DNA of 57,104 nucleotides from Massilia sp. YIM B02763. Lineage in GTDB: Bacteria > Pseudomonadota > Gammaproteobacteria > Burkholderiales > Burkholderiaceae_D. The position numbers and the translations under genes were made by a program. Shown piece after piece: positions 40,310 to 49,890 of the stretch (positions within the stretch are counted from its first letter, which is position 1; each line of letters opens with the position of its first letter). A model generated the notes under the pieces. It worked only from the letters and a program-made list of their open reading frames with translations, ran no database searches and was not told the DNA's origin. The stretch covers positions 1-57,104 of the forward strand of contig NZ_JASNRD010000020.1 in the NCBI RefSeq assembly GCF_030412015.1, in the 5' to 3' direction.

Positions 40310-41364
40310 GGGCTTTCAGCGCGGCCGCGGCGGTCACCGGCCGGTAACGGCGGCAGCGGCCCCAGCGGCCGCAGTTCGTAGCGCAGGTCGGCGCGGTCCG
40401 TCGTCGCCGGCCCGCCCAGCAGCCAGCCGTCCACGCCCAGCCTCGGACCGTCCTGTGCCAGCCGCGGCGGCGGGACATCGGCGCGGCGCAGCACGAGCTC
40501 GACCTCGTAGGCCAGCGCGGGCGCGGCGAACAGGCCCAGCAGCGTGCGCAGCCTGAGCGCCCGCGCGCCGTGCGGCAGGAAACGCGCGAAGCCCTCGCGG
40601 TCCAGGGGACCGATGCGCACCCGCACGCGCAGGTCCGGACGCCAGCAGCGCTCCCCCAGCAGCGCGGCCCGGCCCAGCGCGGCCGGAGGCCGGCCGCCGC
40701 CGCCGCCCAGCGCGCTGCGCTCGGCCGGCAGCAGGCGGTCCCAGTGGCCGACGCCCTCGACGACGCGGACCGGCACCGAGAAGTGGCCGCACAGGATCCG
40801 GCCCAGCACGGCCGCCGACACGGGACGGCGGCCCAGCAGGCCCGCGTAGGGCGCCAGCGCCTTCCCGTCGATGCCCGTTAGGGCGCCCGGCGGGAGCCCG
40901 GCCAGCGCCAGCAGCAGCGGCAGGAAGGCGTCGTCCGGCCCGCCCGCCGTCAGCTCGACGCGGTATTTTTTCCAGGCGCCGTAGAACAGCGCGAGCATGC
41001 GCGTGGAGAACATGTCGAGGAAGGCGCGCGGGGCGGCGGCCAGTTCCGGATCGGGTTCCCCGCCCTGCCAGGCCAGGATGCGCTCCGTGACGTCGCGCGG
41101 CAGCGCGCCGTGGGCGCCGAGCAGGCCCATGAAACCGGGCGTCAGCACGAAGCGCGGCAATCCGCCCGGCATGCGCTCCACGGCCAGGCGTTCGATCTCG
41201 CTGGCCGGGAACGCCAGCGACAGGCTGTTGGGAAAACGCAGGTGGCCGTCGAGCGCCTGGCGCGGCGCGACGCCGTGCTCGCCCAGCCACAGCTGCAGCA
41301 GGCGCACCGCCTGGAAGAATTCGAAGCGCTGGGGGTCGGCCAGCAGGCGCGCGATCACTTCCAT
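40306..41364 (-). CDS. tssG: Type VI secretion baseplate subunit TssG
   Basis: A 352-residue protein of the TssG/VasB (DUF1305) family: MEVIARLLADPQRFEFFQAVRLLQLWL, HLRFPNSLSLAFPASEI, FMGLLGAHGALP and the C-terminal ILCGHFSVPVRVVEGVGHWD are characteristic. TssG forms a wedge of the T6SS baseplate with TssE, TssF and TssK. It overlaps tssF by 10 bp. No other T6SS gene is seen on either side, so the pair is isolated here; the stop codon lies within the copA promoter. Confidence 0.9.
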   Translation of the reverse strand: MEVIARLLADPQRFEFFQAVRLLQLWLGEHGVAPRQALDGHLRFPNSLSLAFPASEIERLAVERMPGGLPRFVLTPGFMGLLGAHGALPRDVTERILAWQGGEPDPELAAAPRAFLDMFSTRMLALFYGAWKKYRVELTAGGPDDAFLPLLLALAGLPPGALTGIDGKALAPYAGLLGRRPVSAAVLGRILCGHFSVPVRVVEGVGHWDRLLPAERSALGGGGGRPPAALGRAALLGERCWRPDLRVRVRIGPLDREGFARFLPHGARALRLRTLLGLFAAPALAYEVELVLRRADVPPPRLAQDGPRLGVDGWLLGGPATTDRADLRYELRPLGPLPPLPAGDRRGRAESP

Positions 41365-43250
41365 CCCGCGCCGCCCGGCGCCGCGTCGATGCCGCCCGCG
41401 CTCATGCGGGGTGCGCAGGCGGCGATCTCCTGGCCGGTCTGGCGCGACACGACCTGCAGCCGTGTGAAGCAGTTCAGTTGCCCGTTCAGCGCGAAGTAGC
41501 GGTCCAGCACCTGCACGAACGGGTACAGGCCGCTGCCGGCGAACGCTTCCTCGTCGACGGTGAGGCGGATGCCGATGCCCGGCATCAGTGTGGCGACGGG
41601 CGCCGTGGCGACCCAGGCGCGTACGGCGCCGTGCTCCAGGCCGAGGATGCCGGCGATCTGGCGCTGCGCCACCGGCGAGCGCGCCAGGTCGTACAGCGCC
41701 AGCATCTTCCGGAAGTCGGCCAGGCCCGCCATCGTCAGGCCCGCATGGTTCAGGGCCAGGTGCGAGATCAGGCGCCAGTGGGCGCCGCGCACGCCCTCGA
41801 AGCGGCGCGACGGCGTCGGCTTGCGCAGCAGGCGCACGGGCGCCAGCCCCGCCACATCGCCGCTCTGCAGGTCGCCCTGCGCCTGGCCCCAGGGCAGCCG
41901 CGCCGGCAGGTCGCGGTTGCTGCAGGTGAGGTCGGCCGACAGCGTGGCGCCGCCGGCCTCGGTGGTGCGGAAATCCCCGTCGATCAGCGCGATGCGCAGC
42001 TCGTGGCCCGGGCTGACGGCGGCGGTGGCATGGTCGCGCCGCACGATCCAGTAATGCGCGCCGGTGGGCGCGGCGTCGTCCGCGCACCCGTCGTCCGCGC
42101 AATACAAAGGCGCGAAATGCGTCACGGCCGGGCGCGCACCGTCGCGCACGAGGCGCACGGCGTCGACGCTGTGGATCTCGTAGTCGGCCGCATGGGCGCC
42201 GTCGGCCAGCAGCGGATAGTCGGCGCTCGTGTGGGCCAGTTGCAGCGGCGCGGCCGCCTTGGAGAACAGGTTGATCACCGGCGTGCAGCCCGGCAGCAGG
42301 TTGCGCGCGTCCAGCCCCTGCAGCAGGCGCGCCTCCCCGCCGTCGGGGCGGATGCCGGACAAGCCCAGGTGCAGGGTAAAGCGGCGCCAGCGCGGCGGCA
42401 GCAGCGCGCCCACTTCGGCCAGGTCGACGTCGACGAAATTGAATTTTTCCGGATAGGCGAAGTATTCGCTGAGCAGGCGCAGCGCCGGATGGGAGCGCGC
42501 CGGATACGGGATCATGGCGTCGGCCTCGTCCAGCCCGGCAAGGCTCAGCGGCACCGTGGCCAACGGCAGCCTGCGGCCGTCGCCGTCCACCTCGAGCCAG
42601 GCGCAGGCGGTACGCAGGAACAGCGCGTCGACCAGCGCCGCGCGCACCGAGGCTTCGCCGTCGGCGAACAGGCGCAGGCGGGCGGGCAGCGCCGCCGCGG
42701 CGCCAGGGCCAGAGCCAGGGCCGGCGCCGCCATGGGCCAGCGCGATCTCGAGCGCGATGCTGCTGCCGACCGCGCGCGGCGCATGCGCGGCGCGCGGCGC
42801 CACCAGCAGCGGATCGAAGCGCAGGCGCGCCACGCGCAGCGGCGCCAGCAGGACGTCGTAGACGGTACGGAAGCGCACCACCTGCCCGTGGGCGGCGCTG
42901 CTGCGCAACATGCTGCCGCGCGCCAGCACCGAGACGTTGTCCGGGATCTCGCCATCGCCGCGCCAGCCGACCTGGGCGATCGAATACGCCGGCAGCGGGC
43001 GCAGGTAGTGCGGGTACAGGCTGTCCAGCAGCGCTTCGGTGAATGTCGGGTAGTCGTCGTCGAGGCGCTTCTGGATGCGCGCGCCGAGCAGGGCCACCGA
43101 CTGGATCAGGCGCGCCACGCTCGGGTCTTCCCAGGTTTCGCCGGCCACGTGCAGCTCGCTGGCCGGCTTCGGGTAGCGGGCGCGGAACTCGCGCGCGAAT
43201 TGCCCGAACAGTCCCAGCTCTTCCTCGTAATAGCGCAGCAGCTCGTCCAT
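41355..43250 (-). CDS. tssF: Type VI secretion baseplate subunit TssF
   Basis: A 631-residue protein of the TssF/VasA (DUF879) family. The N terminus MDELLRYYEEELGLFGQFAREFRARYP and the segment DPSVARLIQSVALLGARIQKRLDDDYP are family hallmarks; later AVLGRIL-type and FVQVLDRYFALNGQLNCFTRLQV segments close the protein. It is a baseplate wedge protein that works with TssG. The start at 43250 follows GGGGGAGCG. tssE normally precedes tssF in T6SS loci, but the 165 bp upstream hold no gene and the next gene is an SDR. Both frames are open, so the pair appears functional. Confidence 0.9.
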   Translation of the reverse strand: MDELLRYYEEELGLFGQFAREFRARYPKPASELHVAGETWEDPSVARLIQSVALLGARIQKRLDDDYPTFTEALLDSLYPHYLRPLPAYSIAQVGWRGDGEIPDNVSVLARGSMLRSSAAHGQVVRFRTVYDVLLAPLRVARLRFDPLLVAPRAAHAPRAVGSSIALEIALAHGGAGPGSGPGAAAALPARLRLFADGEASVRAALVDALFLRTACAWLEVDGDGRRLPLATVPLSLAGLDEADAMIPYPARSHPALRLLSEYFAYPEKFNFVDVDLAEVGALLPPRWRRFTLHLGLSGIRPDGGEARLLQGLDARNLLPGCTPVINLFSKAAAPLQLAHTSADYPLLADGAHAADYEIHSVDAVRLVRDGARPAVTHFAPLYCADDGCADDAAPTGAHYWIVRRDHATAAVSPGHELRIALIDGDFRTTEAGGATLSADLTCSNRDLPARLPWGQAQGDLQSGDVAGLAPVRLLRKPTPSRRFEGVRGAHWRLISHLALNHAGLTMAGLADFRKMLALYDLARSPVAQRQIAGILGLEHGAVRAWVATAPVATLMPGIGIRLTVDEEAFAGSGLYPFVQVLDRYFALNGQLNCFTRLQVVSRQTGQEIAACAPRMSAGGIDAAPGGAGWK

Positions 43251-43415
43251 CGCTCCCCCGATGTGCAATTGCTTGAGACCAAGATGCATCGTCCCATCGC
43301 CGCTGCGGCATTACCTTGACGCCAGTCAACACCTCTCAGCCGCAGGGGCATCCGTGCATGATGGGCACGCGGTGCCTACGCCGGCCGCGCCCACCCTGCG
43401 TCGATGGGCTACGGG

Positions 43416-44144
43416 TCACGACAGCGTCCGCAAGTCCGCAATCACCTCGGCCCCGAACCCGCTGCCCAGCATGTAGTCGACCAGCTGCTCCGCGCACCGT
43501 TCAGGATCGACCAGCGTGCCCGTCTCCTTCAGGTCGACGAAGCGCTGGCGCTGCGGGAAGCGCTCCTCGGGCGTGTCGCGGATCTCGGCCTGCATGCCCG
43601 TGTCGATGACGCCAGGCGCCAGGCTGCAGATGCGCACCCCGCGCTCGCCGTCGAGGGCCACGGCGCGCGCATGCTGGTCGAGCGCGGCCTTGGTGGCGCA
43701 GTACACGCTCCAGCCCGGATAGGCGTTGCGCGCCGCGCCGCTGGAGATGTGCAGGATGCGCCGCTGCGCGGCGCTGCTGGCGCGCACGACCGCCGCCGAC
43801 AGCGCCATCGGCGCCGCCACGTTCAACGCCACCGAGCGCAATACGGCCTGCGGGTCCTGGACGTCGAGCGGGCCGACGGGGCCGACCACGCCGGCGTTAT
43901 TCAGCAGCAGGACGGCGCCGGTGCCGTCCAGGTAGCGTTCCAGCGCGCCCCCTTCGAGCCAGGCCGCCAGCGCGGCGCCGTCGGCCAGGTCCAGCTCGAC
44001 TTCCTCGAACAGGTCCGGATAGGCTTCGCGCAGCGCGGGTGCGCCCGTGCGCGCCAGGCCGAGCAGCGGCACGCCGCGCGCCAGCAGGTTGGCCGCGAGG
44101 GCGGCGCCGAGGCCCTTGGTGTGGCCGGTCAGGATCGCTTTCAT
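43416..44144 (-). CDS. Short-chain dehydrogenase/reductase (SDR)
   Basis: A 242-residue classical SDR with a cofactor motif GHTKGLGAALA (a TGxxxGxG variant with His), NNAG (about 82-85), the active-site Ser in HISSGAARNAYPGWS and YCATK (Tyr-x-x-x-Lys). It reduces or oxidises a carbonyl/alcohol with NAD(P)H; the substrate is unknown. The PGVIDTGMQAEIRDT segment is typical. Start at 44144 follows CGGAGAACACC. It precedes tssF on the same strand but is not an obvious operon partner. Confidence 0.85.
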   Translation of the reverse strand: MKAILTGHTKGLGAALAANLLARGVPLLGLARTGAPALREAYPDLFEEVELDLADGAALAAWLEGGALERYLDGTGAVLLLNNAGVVGPVGPLDVQDPQAVLRSVALNVAAPMALSAAVVRASSAAQRRILHISSGAARNAYPGWSVYCATKAALDQHARAVALDGERGVRICSLAPGVIDTGMQAEIRDTPEERFPQRQRFVDLKETGTLVDPERCAEQLVDYMLGSGFGAEVIADLRTLS

Positions 44145-44337
44145 GGTGTTCTCCGAGTATCCGCCGCTGGGCGCAGCCACACGGATGGTAAACCATGAAG
44201 CGCCCACGGGCCAATCGTGCGCGTTGCGGGCCTCCGCCGGCGCCTCCCTATACACCCGTATGAGCGGCCATACCGAGGTCTGATGGCGCCGGCGGCACGG
44301 GCCGCTTACGATCGCAGCCATGAACAGGGAGACCATC

Positions 44338-47091
44338 ATGCCACTGCACCTTCTGCTCCGCCTGACCGCACCGCGGCGCCGCCTCACGGAATGGCTGCTG
44401 CTCGCCGCCGGCCTGCTGTCGACCGGCCTGCTGCTGGCCGGCACGGCCTGGAACGAACGCCGCACGGCGCTGGAAGCGGATGCAGAACGCATGCGCGAGC
44501 AGGTCCAGGTGATCGACCAGGCGCTGCACCGCCAGTTGGAGGCGGTGCGCTGGTCGCTGGAAGGCTCACGCGAGGCGCTGCGCGCGGACGCCGCCTGCGG
44601 CCCGGCCTGCCGCCGCACGCTGCTGCAATCGCTCAAGCGCGCGATGCCCGGTGTGCGGGCGCTGATGGCGCTGGGCCCGGACGGGCGCATCCTGCTGTCC
44701 GACGACGACCTGGGCGCGCGCCGCCTGGACGACCGCCGCTTCCTGGCGCGCGTCGCGCACATGTGCAGCGGCGACACGCTGTACCTGTCCGACCCGTTCG
44801 AGGCGCAGCCGGACCGTTTCGACCTCAAGGTCGCCATGTCGCTGTCGCCGCTGGACGGCTGCGGGCGCGGCGCCGTGGTGGCGATCCTGAACCCCGAATA
44901 CTTCGACGCCGTGATGCGCTCGGCGCTGTATGCCAGCGACATGACGATCTCGATCTCCGATCCGAGCGGACGGCGCCTGCTGTACGTGCCGCCGGATCCG
45001 GCCGAGATGCGCGCCGTGCCGGCCCATGCCGATCCGCTGCTGGCCGCGCACCGCGCCGGCGGCCGCCTGGTCACCGTGCAGCGCGCCCGCGATGCGTCCG
45101 GCACCGAGCGGCTGCTGGTCCAGCGCAGCATGCGCCTGGCGGACCTGGGCCTGGAACGCACGCTCGTCATCGGCCTGTCGCGCAACGCCGACCTGATCGG
45201 CATGGGCTGGCGCCGCGTGGCGCTGGCCAGCCTGGCCGGCTGGGCCCTGTTCTGGCTGGCCTGCGCCACCGCCCTGCTGCTGGCCCAGCGCCGCCGCGGC
45301 GCGCTGGAGCTGCTGGCGCGCAGCGCCGAGGCCGAGCGCATGGAGGCGGCCGAACGGGTCGACCTCGCGCTGGCCGGCGCCAGCATCGGCCTGTGGGACT
45401 GGCACATCGCCTCCGGCCGCCGCAGCGTCGATGCGCGCGCCTGCGCCATCCTCGGCTACACTTCGGGCGAGCAGGAAACCATGGACCCCGAGGGCATGGG
45501 CCCCGTGCATCCGGAAGACCGCGACGCGCTGCACGTGATCCTTGAACGCCACCTGCACGGCGCCACGCCGGACTTCGAGGCCGAGTTCCGCATGCGCCAC
45601 CGCAACGGCCATTGGGTCTGGGTGCAGTCGCGCGGCAAGGTGGTCGAGCGCGGCGCAAACGGCCAGCCGGTGCGCATGGTCGGCACCCGCAGCGACATCA
45701 GCGCCCGCAAGCAGGCCGAGGCGGACATCGCCCACCTGGCGTTCTACGACGGCCTGACCAACCTGCCGAACCGGCGCCTGCTGATGGACCGCCTGGGCCA
45801 TGCGCTGACCAAGTGCGAGCGCAACGGCGGCTACGGCGCCGTGCTGTTCATCGACCTGGACGACTTCAAGCTGCTCAACGACACGCGCGGCCACGACACC
45901 GGCGACCGCCTCTTGGAAATGGTCGCGTTCCGCCTGCAGCAGGTCACGCGCGACATCGACACGGTGGCGCGCCTGGGCGGCGACGAATTCGTGCTGCTGC
46001 TGGAAGACCTGGGCACGACCGCGCCGGACGCCGGCGCCCACGCCGAGCTGGTGGCGCGCAAGATCCTCAACGCGCTCTCGCTCGCCTACACGCTGGACGG
46101 CCACGAGCTGCGCAGCACGCCCAGCATCGGGGCGGCGCTGTTCGGCAACGGCCACGTGGTGGCGCACGACCTGCTGCGCCAGGCCGACATGGCCATGTAC
46201 GAGGCCAAGTCGGCCGGCGGCGGCGCCTACCGCTTCTTCGACCCTGGCATGCAAGCCGCGGTGGACGCCACGACGAGCCTGGAGACCGACCTGCGCTTCG
46301 CGCTGGCGCGGCGCGAGTTCGAGCTGTGGTACCAGCCCGTGGTCAACCAGATGGGCCTGATGATCGGGGCCGAGGCGCTGATCCGCTGGCGCCATCCGCG
46401 CGACGGCCTGACGGGGCCCGGCGCCTTCATCGCTCAGGCCGAGAAATCGGGCCTGATCGTCGGCATCGGCGAATGGGTGCTGCAGGAAGCCTGCCGCCAG
46501 CTGGTGGCCTGGAGCGGCGATCCGGCCACGGCGAACCTGACGCTGGCCGTCAACGTCAGCGCGCGCCAGTTCCGCCAGGACGACTTCGTGGCGCGCCTGC
46601 TGGAGATCATCGCGACGAGCGGCGCCGACCCGCGCCGGCTCAAGCTGGAACTGACGGAATCGATGCTGCTGACAGACATCGAGGACACCATCGCGCGCAT
46701 GCAGTCGCTCAAGCTGTACGGCATCGGCTTCTCGCTGGACGACTTCGGCACCGGCTACTCGTCGCTGAGCTACCTGCAGCGGCTGCCGCTGGACCAGCTC
46801 AAGATCGACCAGTCCTTCGTGCGCGACATGCTGCGCACGCCGCACGCCGCCAGCATCGTGCAGGCGATCGTCCACCTGTCCGCCAGCTTGGGACTGAACG
46901 TGGTGGCCGAAGGTGTCGAATGCGAGGACCAGTGGGAGCGCCTGCGCGAGATCGGCTGCCTGTCGTTCCAGGGCTACCTGTTCGCGCGGCCGATGCCGGC
47001 GCGCGATTTGGCCGCGCTGCACGAGCACGGCGCCGCGCGCGAGATTGGCAAAGTGCGCGAGGCAGGCGAAGCGCGCGCGATAGCAGCTTGA
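44338..47091 (+). CDS. Membrane GGDEF/EAL cyclic-di-GMP protein with PAS domain
   Basis: A 917-residue membrane protein. One helix (about 18-36), a periplasmic sensor region of about 260 residues that contains several Cys (ADAACGPACRR), a second helix (about 297-320), a PAS/PAC domain (about 340-460), then GGDEF and EAL. Both catalytic motifs are intact: GGDEF (547-551) and EAL (679-681), with DDFGTGYSS and a complete EAL ligand set visible. It may make or degrade c-di-GMP; the balance cannot be read. ATG 44338 was chosen because GGGAGACC lies 7 bases upstream; another ATG 18 bases earlier lacks a site. Confidence 0.92.
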   Translation: MPLHLLLRLTAPRRRLTEWLLLAAGLLSTGLLLAGTAWNERRTALEADAERMREQVQVIDQALHRQLEAVRWSLEGSREALRADAACGPACRRTLLQSLKRAMPGVRALMALGPDGRILLSDDDLGARRLDDRRFLARVAHMCSGDTLYLSDPFEAQPDRFDLKVAMSLSPLDGCGRGAVVAILNPEYFDAVMRSALYASDMTISISDPSGRRLLYVPPDPAEMRAVPAHADPLLAAHRAGGRLVTVQRARDASGTERLLVQRSMRLADLGLERTLVIGLSRNADLIGMGWRRVALASLAGWALFWLACATALLLAQRRRGALELLARSAEAERMEAAERVDLALAGASIGLWDWHIASGRRSVDARACAILGYTSGEQETMDPEGMGPVHPEDRDALHVILERHLHGATPDFEAEFRMRHRNGHWVWVQSRGKVVERGANGQPVRMVGTRSDISARKQAEADIAHLAFYDGLTNLPNRRLLMDRLGHALTKCERNGGYGAVLFIDLDDFKLLNDTRGHDTGDRLLEMVAFRLQQVTRDIDTVARLGGDEFVLLLEDLGTTAPDAGAHAELVARKILNALSLAYTLDGHELRSTPSIGAALFGNGHVVAHDLLRQADMAMYEAKSAGGGAYRFFDPGMQAAVDATTSLETDLRFALARREFELWYQPVVNQMGLMIGAEALIRWRHPRDGLTGPGAFIAQAEKSGLIVGIGEWVLQEACRQLVAWSGDPATANLTLAVNVSARQFRQDDFVARLLEIIATSGADPRRLKLELTESMLLTDIEDTIARMQSLKLYGIGFSLDDFGTGYSSLSYLQRLPLDQLKIDQSFVRDMLRTPHAASIVQAIVHLSASLGLNVVAEGVECEDQWERLREIGCLSFQGYLFARPMPARDLAALHEHGAAREIGKVREAGEARAIAA

Positions 47092-47194
47092 TCCCTCCAT
47101 TTCGGCCACTATGCCCGCCGAATACCCGTCTTTTTACTAGTTGGCCTCACCTTCGGACAGGTGTAAGCTCCAGCAAATTCCGGAGCTTGTAAAC

Positions 47195-48649
47195 ATGCCA
47201 CGACGCCAAGGCCATCCCGCACAATCCGCCGCCCTGATCCTGCTGACCTGCGCGATTTTCGCGGTGGACGCCTTCACCCGCCTCGACACCGCCATCGCCG
47301 TGATGTACATCGTCGTGCTGATGCTGGCCGCCTCGGCCTGGCCGCGCAGGGCCGCGCTCGCGCTGAGCGTGGCCTGCGTGCTGCTGACCATGGGCGCCTA
47401 CCTGATCGCGCACGGCTTCACGCTGCACCCCTCGCCGGCCGGCCGCGCGCTGGTCAGCATCGCCGCCATCGGGATCGCCACCTGGCTCGCCGTCAAGTGC
47501 CAGGACACGCTGGACCGGCTGCGCCAGCGCCAGGACGCCCTGCGCCGCAGCGAAGCCTTCCTGGCCGGCGCCCAGCGCCTGACGCGCACCGGCAGCTTCG
47601 GCATCAAGGTGCCGGACGCGTCGATGGTGTGGTCGGAGGAAGCGGCGCGTATCTTCGGCTACAGCGGCGACGCCGCGCCGAGCATGGAGCGCGTCCTGGA
47701 GCGCACGCTGCCGGAAGACCGCGCCGCCGTGCGCGAGGCCTTCGGGCGCGCGCTGGCCTGCGAGGGGCAGATCGACTTCGCCCACCGCCTGCTGCTGCCG
47801 GACGGCCAGCTGCGCCACGTGCACGTGCTGGCCGAGGTGTCGCGCGACGAATACGGCGACTGCGAGTACCTGGGCGCGATCACGGACATCACGGAGCGGG
47901 TCGAGGCCGAACAGCAACTGCACGCCTCCCAGATCCAGCTGGCGCACGCGGCGCGCGTGAGCATGCTGGGCGAACTGGCGGCCTCGGTCGCGCACGAGGT
48001 CAACCAGCCGCTGACGGCGATCCTCGCCAACGCCAAGGCGGCACGCCGCTGGCTCGGGCGGCCGGAGCCGGATTTGCCCGAGACCATGGCGGCGCTGGAC
48101 GGCATCGTGCAGGCCAGCGAACGCGCGGGCCAGGTGATCCGCCGCATCCGCGCGCTGGCCCGCCGCGCCGATCCCGAACACCGCCAGCTCGACCTGAACG
48201 CACTGGTCACGGAGACCATCGAGCTGCTGCAGCGCGAACTCGAACGCGCCCCGCTCGCGCTGCGCCTGGACCTGGAACCCGGCCTGCCCGCGGTGGTCGG
48301 CGACCGCGTCGAGCTGCAGCAGGTGCTGATCAACCTGATCATGAACGCGCTGCAGGCGATGGCCGCGCCCCGTACCCCGGCGCGGCTGGAAGTGCGCACG
48401 TACCGGGACGGCGAGACCGTCGGCCTGTCGGTGCGCGACAGCGGTCCGGGCATTGCCGACGCCGACAGCGCGCGCCTGTTCGAGCCGTTCTTCTCGACCA
48501 AGTCGGACGGCATGGGCCTGGGCCTGTCGATCTGCCGTTCCATCATCACCAAGCACGGCGGCCAGATCGGCGCGCGCAGCACGCCGCCGGGCAGCACCTT
48601 CCACGTCGAACTACCCGTCCCCCAGGAGGCCCACGCGCATGAGCAGTGA
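47195..48649 (+). CDS. FixL-like PAS sensor histidine kinase
   Basis: A 484-residue kinase: four N-terminal membrane helices (about 8-110), a PAS domain (about 135-250), HisKA with H267 in SVAHEVNQPLTAILANAK and HATPase (QQVLINLIMNALQAM, SGPGIAD, GMGLGLSICRSII). The HEVNQPL motif is typical of FixL/DctB-type kinases. The product is membrane anchored. Its gene overlaps the FixJ-like regulator by 11 bp, so the pair is coupled. A candidate inverted repeat CACCT-N6-AGGTG lies just upstream (47148-47163). The signal is unknown. Confidence 0.92.
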   Translation: MPRRQGHPAQSAALILLTCAIFAVDAFTRLDTAIAVMYIVVLMLAASAWPRRAALALSVACVLLTMGAYLIAHGFTLHPSPAGRALVSIAAIGIATWLAVKCQDTLDRLRQRQDALRRSEAFLAGAQRLTRTGSFGIKVPDASMVWSEEAARIFGYSGDAAPSMERVLERTLPEDRAAVREAFGRALACEGQIDFAHRLLLPDGQLRHVHVLAEVSRDEYGDCEYLGAITDITERVEAEQQLHASQIQLAHAARVSMLGELAASVAHEVNQPLTAILANAKAARRWLGRPEPDLPETMAALDGIVQASERAGQVIRRIRALARRADPEHRQLDLNALVTETIELLQRELERAPLALRLDLEPGLPAVVGDRVELQQVLINLIMNALQAMAAPRTPARLEVRTYRDGETVGLSVRDSGPGIADADSARLFEPFFSTKSDGMGLGLSICRSIITKHGGQIGARSTPPGSTFHVELPVPQEAHAHEQ

Positions 48650-49271
48650 CACCACGATCCCGGAACTCGTCCATGTCGTCGACGACGACGCCGAAGTGCG
48701 CGACAGCCTGTCGCGCCTCCTGCGTTCGGTCGGGATGCAGGTGGCCTGCTACCCGAGCGTGGCCGAATTCATGCGCGCGCCGCGCCCCGAGGTGTGCAGC
48801 TGCCTGCTGCTGGACGTGCGCCTGCAGGGCGCCAGCGGCCTGGACCTGCAGGACCAGCTCAACCAGGAAGGCGTCGCCCTGCCCGTGATCTTCATGACCG
48901 GTTTCGGCGACATCCCGATGACGGTGCGCGCCATGAAGGGCGGCGCCGTCGACTTCCTCAGCAAGCCGTTCCGCGAGCAGGACCTGCTCGACGCCATCCA
49001 GCAGGCGCTGGCGCGCGACCGCGTGCGGCGCGAACGGGGGCGCTCCCACGCCGAACTGGAAGCGCGCTACCGCACGCTGAGCCCGCGCGAACGCCAGGTG
49101 ATGGGCCTGGCCGTGCGCGGCCTGATGAACAAGCAGATCGCCGGCGAAGTGGGCACCAGCGAGATCACCGTCAAGATCCACCGCGGCAATGCGATGCGCA
49201 AGATGGAAGCGAAGACCTTCGCCGACCTCGTGCGCATGGCAGAGGCACTGGCGCCGGAGCGGCAAGCCTGA
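48639..49271 (+). CDS. FixJ-family response regulator
   Basis: A 210-residue transcription factor: receiver (VVDDDAEVRDSL, acceptor D59 in LLLDVRLQGASG, switch residues FMTGFGDIPMTV, Lys in FLSKPF) and a LuxR-type HTH (LSPRERQVMGLAVRGLMNKQIAGEVGTSEITVKIHRGNAMRKM). It is the partner of the overlapping kinase. AGGAGG lies about nine bases before ATG 48639. The single-domain receiver that follows may be its target, since a palindrome lies in that promoter. Confidence 0.92.
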   Translation: MSSDTTIPELVHVVDDDAEVRDSLSRLLRSVGMQVACYPSVAEFMRAPRPEVCSCLLLDVRLQGASGLDLQDQLNQEGVALPVIFMTGFGDIPMTVRAMKGGAVDFLSKPFREQDLLDAIQQALARDRVRRERGRSHAELEARYRTLSPRERQVMGLAVRGLMNKQIAGEVGTSEITVKIHRGNAMRKMEAKTFADLVRMAEALAPERQA

Positions 49272-49316
49272 GGCGTCGTTACGCCGCATTGCAACGATTC
49301 CCGCCTCGCAGGCCCG

Positions 49317-49334
49317 GTCATACCAATGTATGAC
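49317..49334. promoter_or_regulatory. Perfect palindrome GTCATAC-CAAT-GTATGAC
   Basis: Seven-base arms with a 4-base centre, 36 bases upstream of the ATG at 49370. Its position between the FixJ-type regulator and the single-domain receiver gene suggests that the regulator, or another dimeric protein, binds here. Confidence 0.55.
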
Positions 49335-49369
49335 TTTCCGTGCCTGCGGACGCATTGTATGCTGGGGTC

Positions 49370-49750
49370 ATGGATACCTCCAGCCGTTCTTCCCCCCACG
49401 TCGCCGTTGTCGACGACGATGCCGACGTCCGCGTCGCCATGCATGCCCTGTTACGTTCCTACGGATGGCGCGTCACGCTGTACGAGGGCGCCCAGCACCT
49501 GCTGTCGGCCGGCCTCGCCGGCATCGACTGCGTACTCAGCGATGTCCAGATGCCCGTCATGGGCGGCCTGGAACTGCTGGGCCGCCTGCGCGCCGAACCC
49601 GGCGGCCCGCCCTGCATCCTGATGACCGCCTTCCCCGACGAGCAAGTACGCAGGCGCGCGCTCGCCGGCGGCGCGACTTGCTTCCTCAGCAAGCCCGTCG
49701 ACGACGAGATCCTGGCCGAATGCGTCAGTTCGGCCGTCGGCGGCGGTTGA
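49370..49750 (+). CDS. Single-domain response regulator
   Basis: A 126-residue receiver without an output domain: VVDDDADVRVAM, acceptor D58 in CVLSDVQMPVMGG, LMTAFPDEQ and Lys in CFLSKPVDDE. Sequence style is FixJ-like, as if an HTH had been lost or never present. It could be a phosphate sink or feedback element for the kinase just upstream. The ribosome-binding site (GGGG) is modest. It lies 98 bp after the FixJ-family gene and behind the palindrome at 49317. Confidence 0.85.
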   Translation: MDTSSRSSPHVAVVDDDADVRVAMHALLRSYGWRVTLYEGAQHLLSAGLAGIDCVLSDVQMPVMGGLELLGRLRAEPGGPPCILMTAFPDEQVRRRALAGGATCFLSKPVDDEILAECVSSAVGGG

Positions 49751-49890
49751 CACAGCCCGTATGTTGCTCCCGCGTCGGTTCGCCTGGATTGTTAAAGCAG
49801 GCGGAATACTGAAGCTATCGATACCCTGATTATCTTTTTCGAGATATCAATCATCATGGCTTCACCGTCAACCGAACCAAGGAGTGCAGC

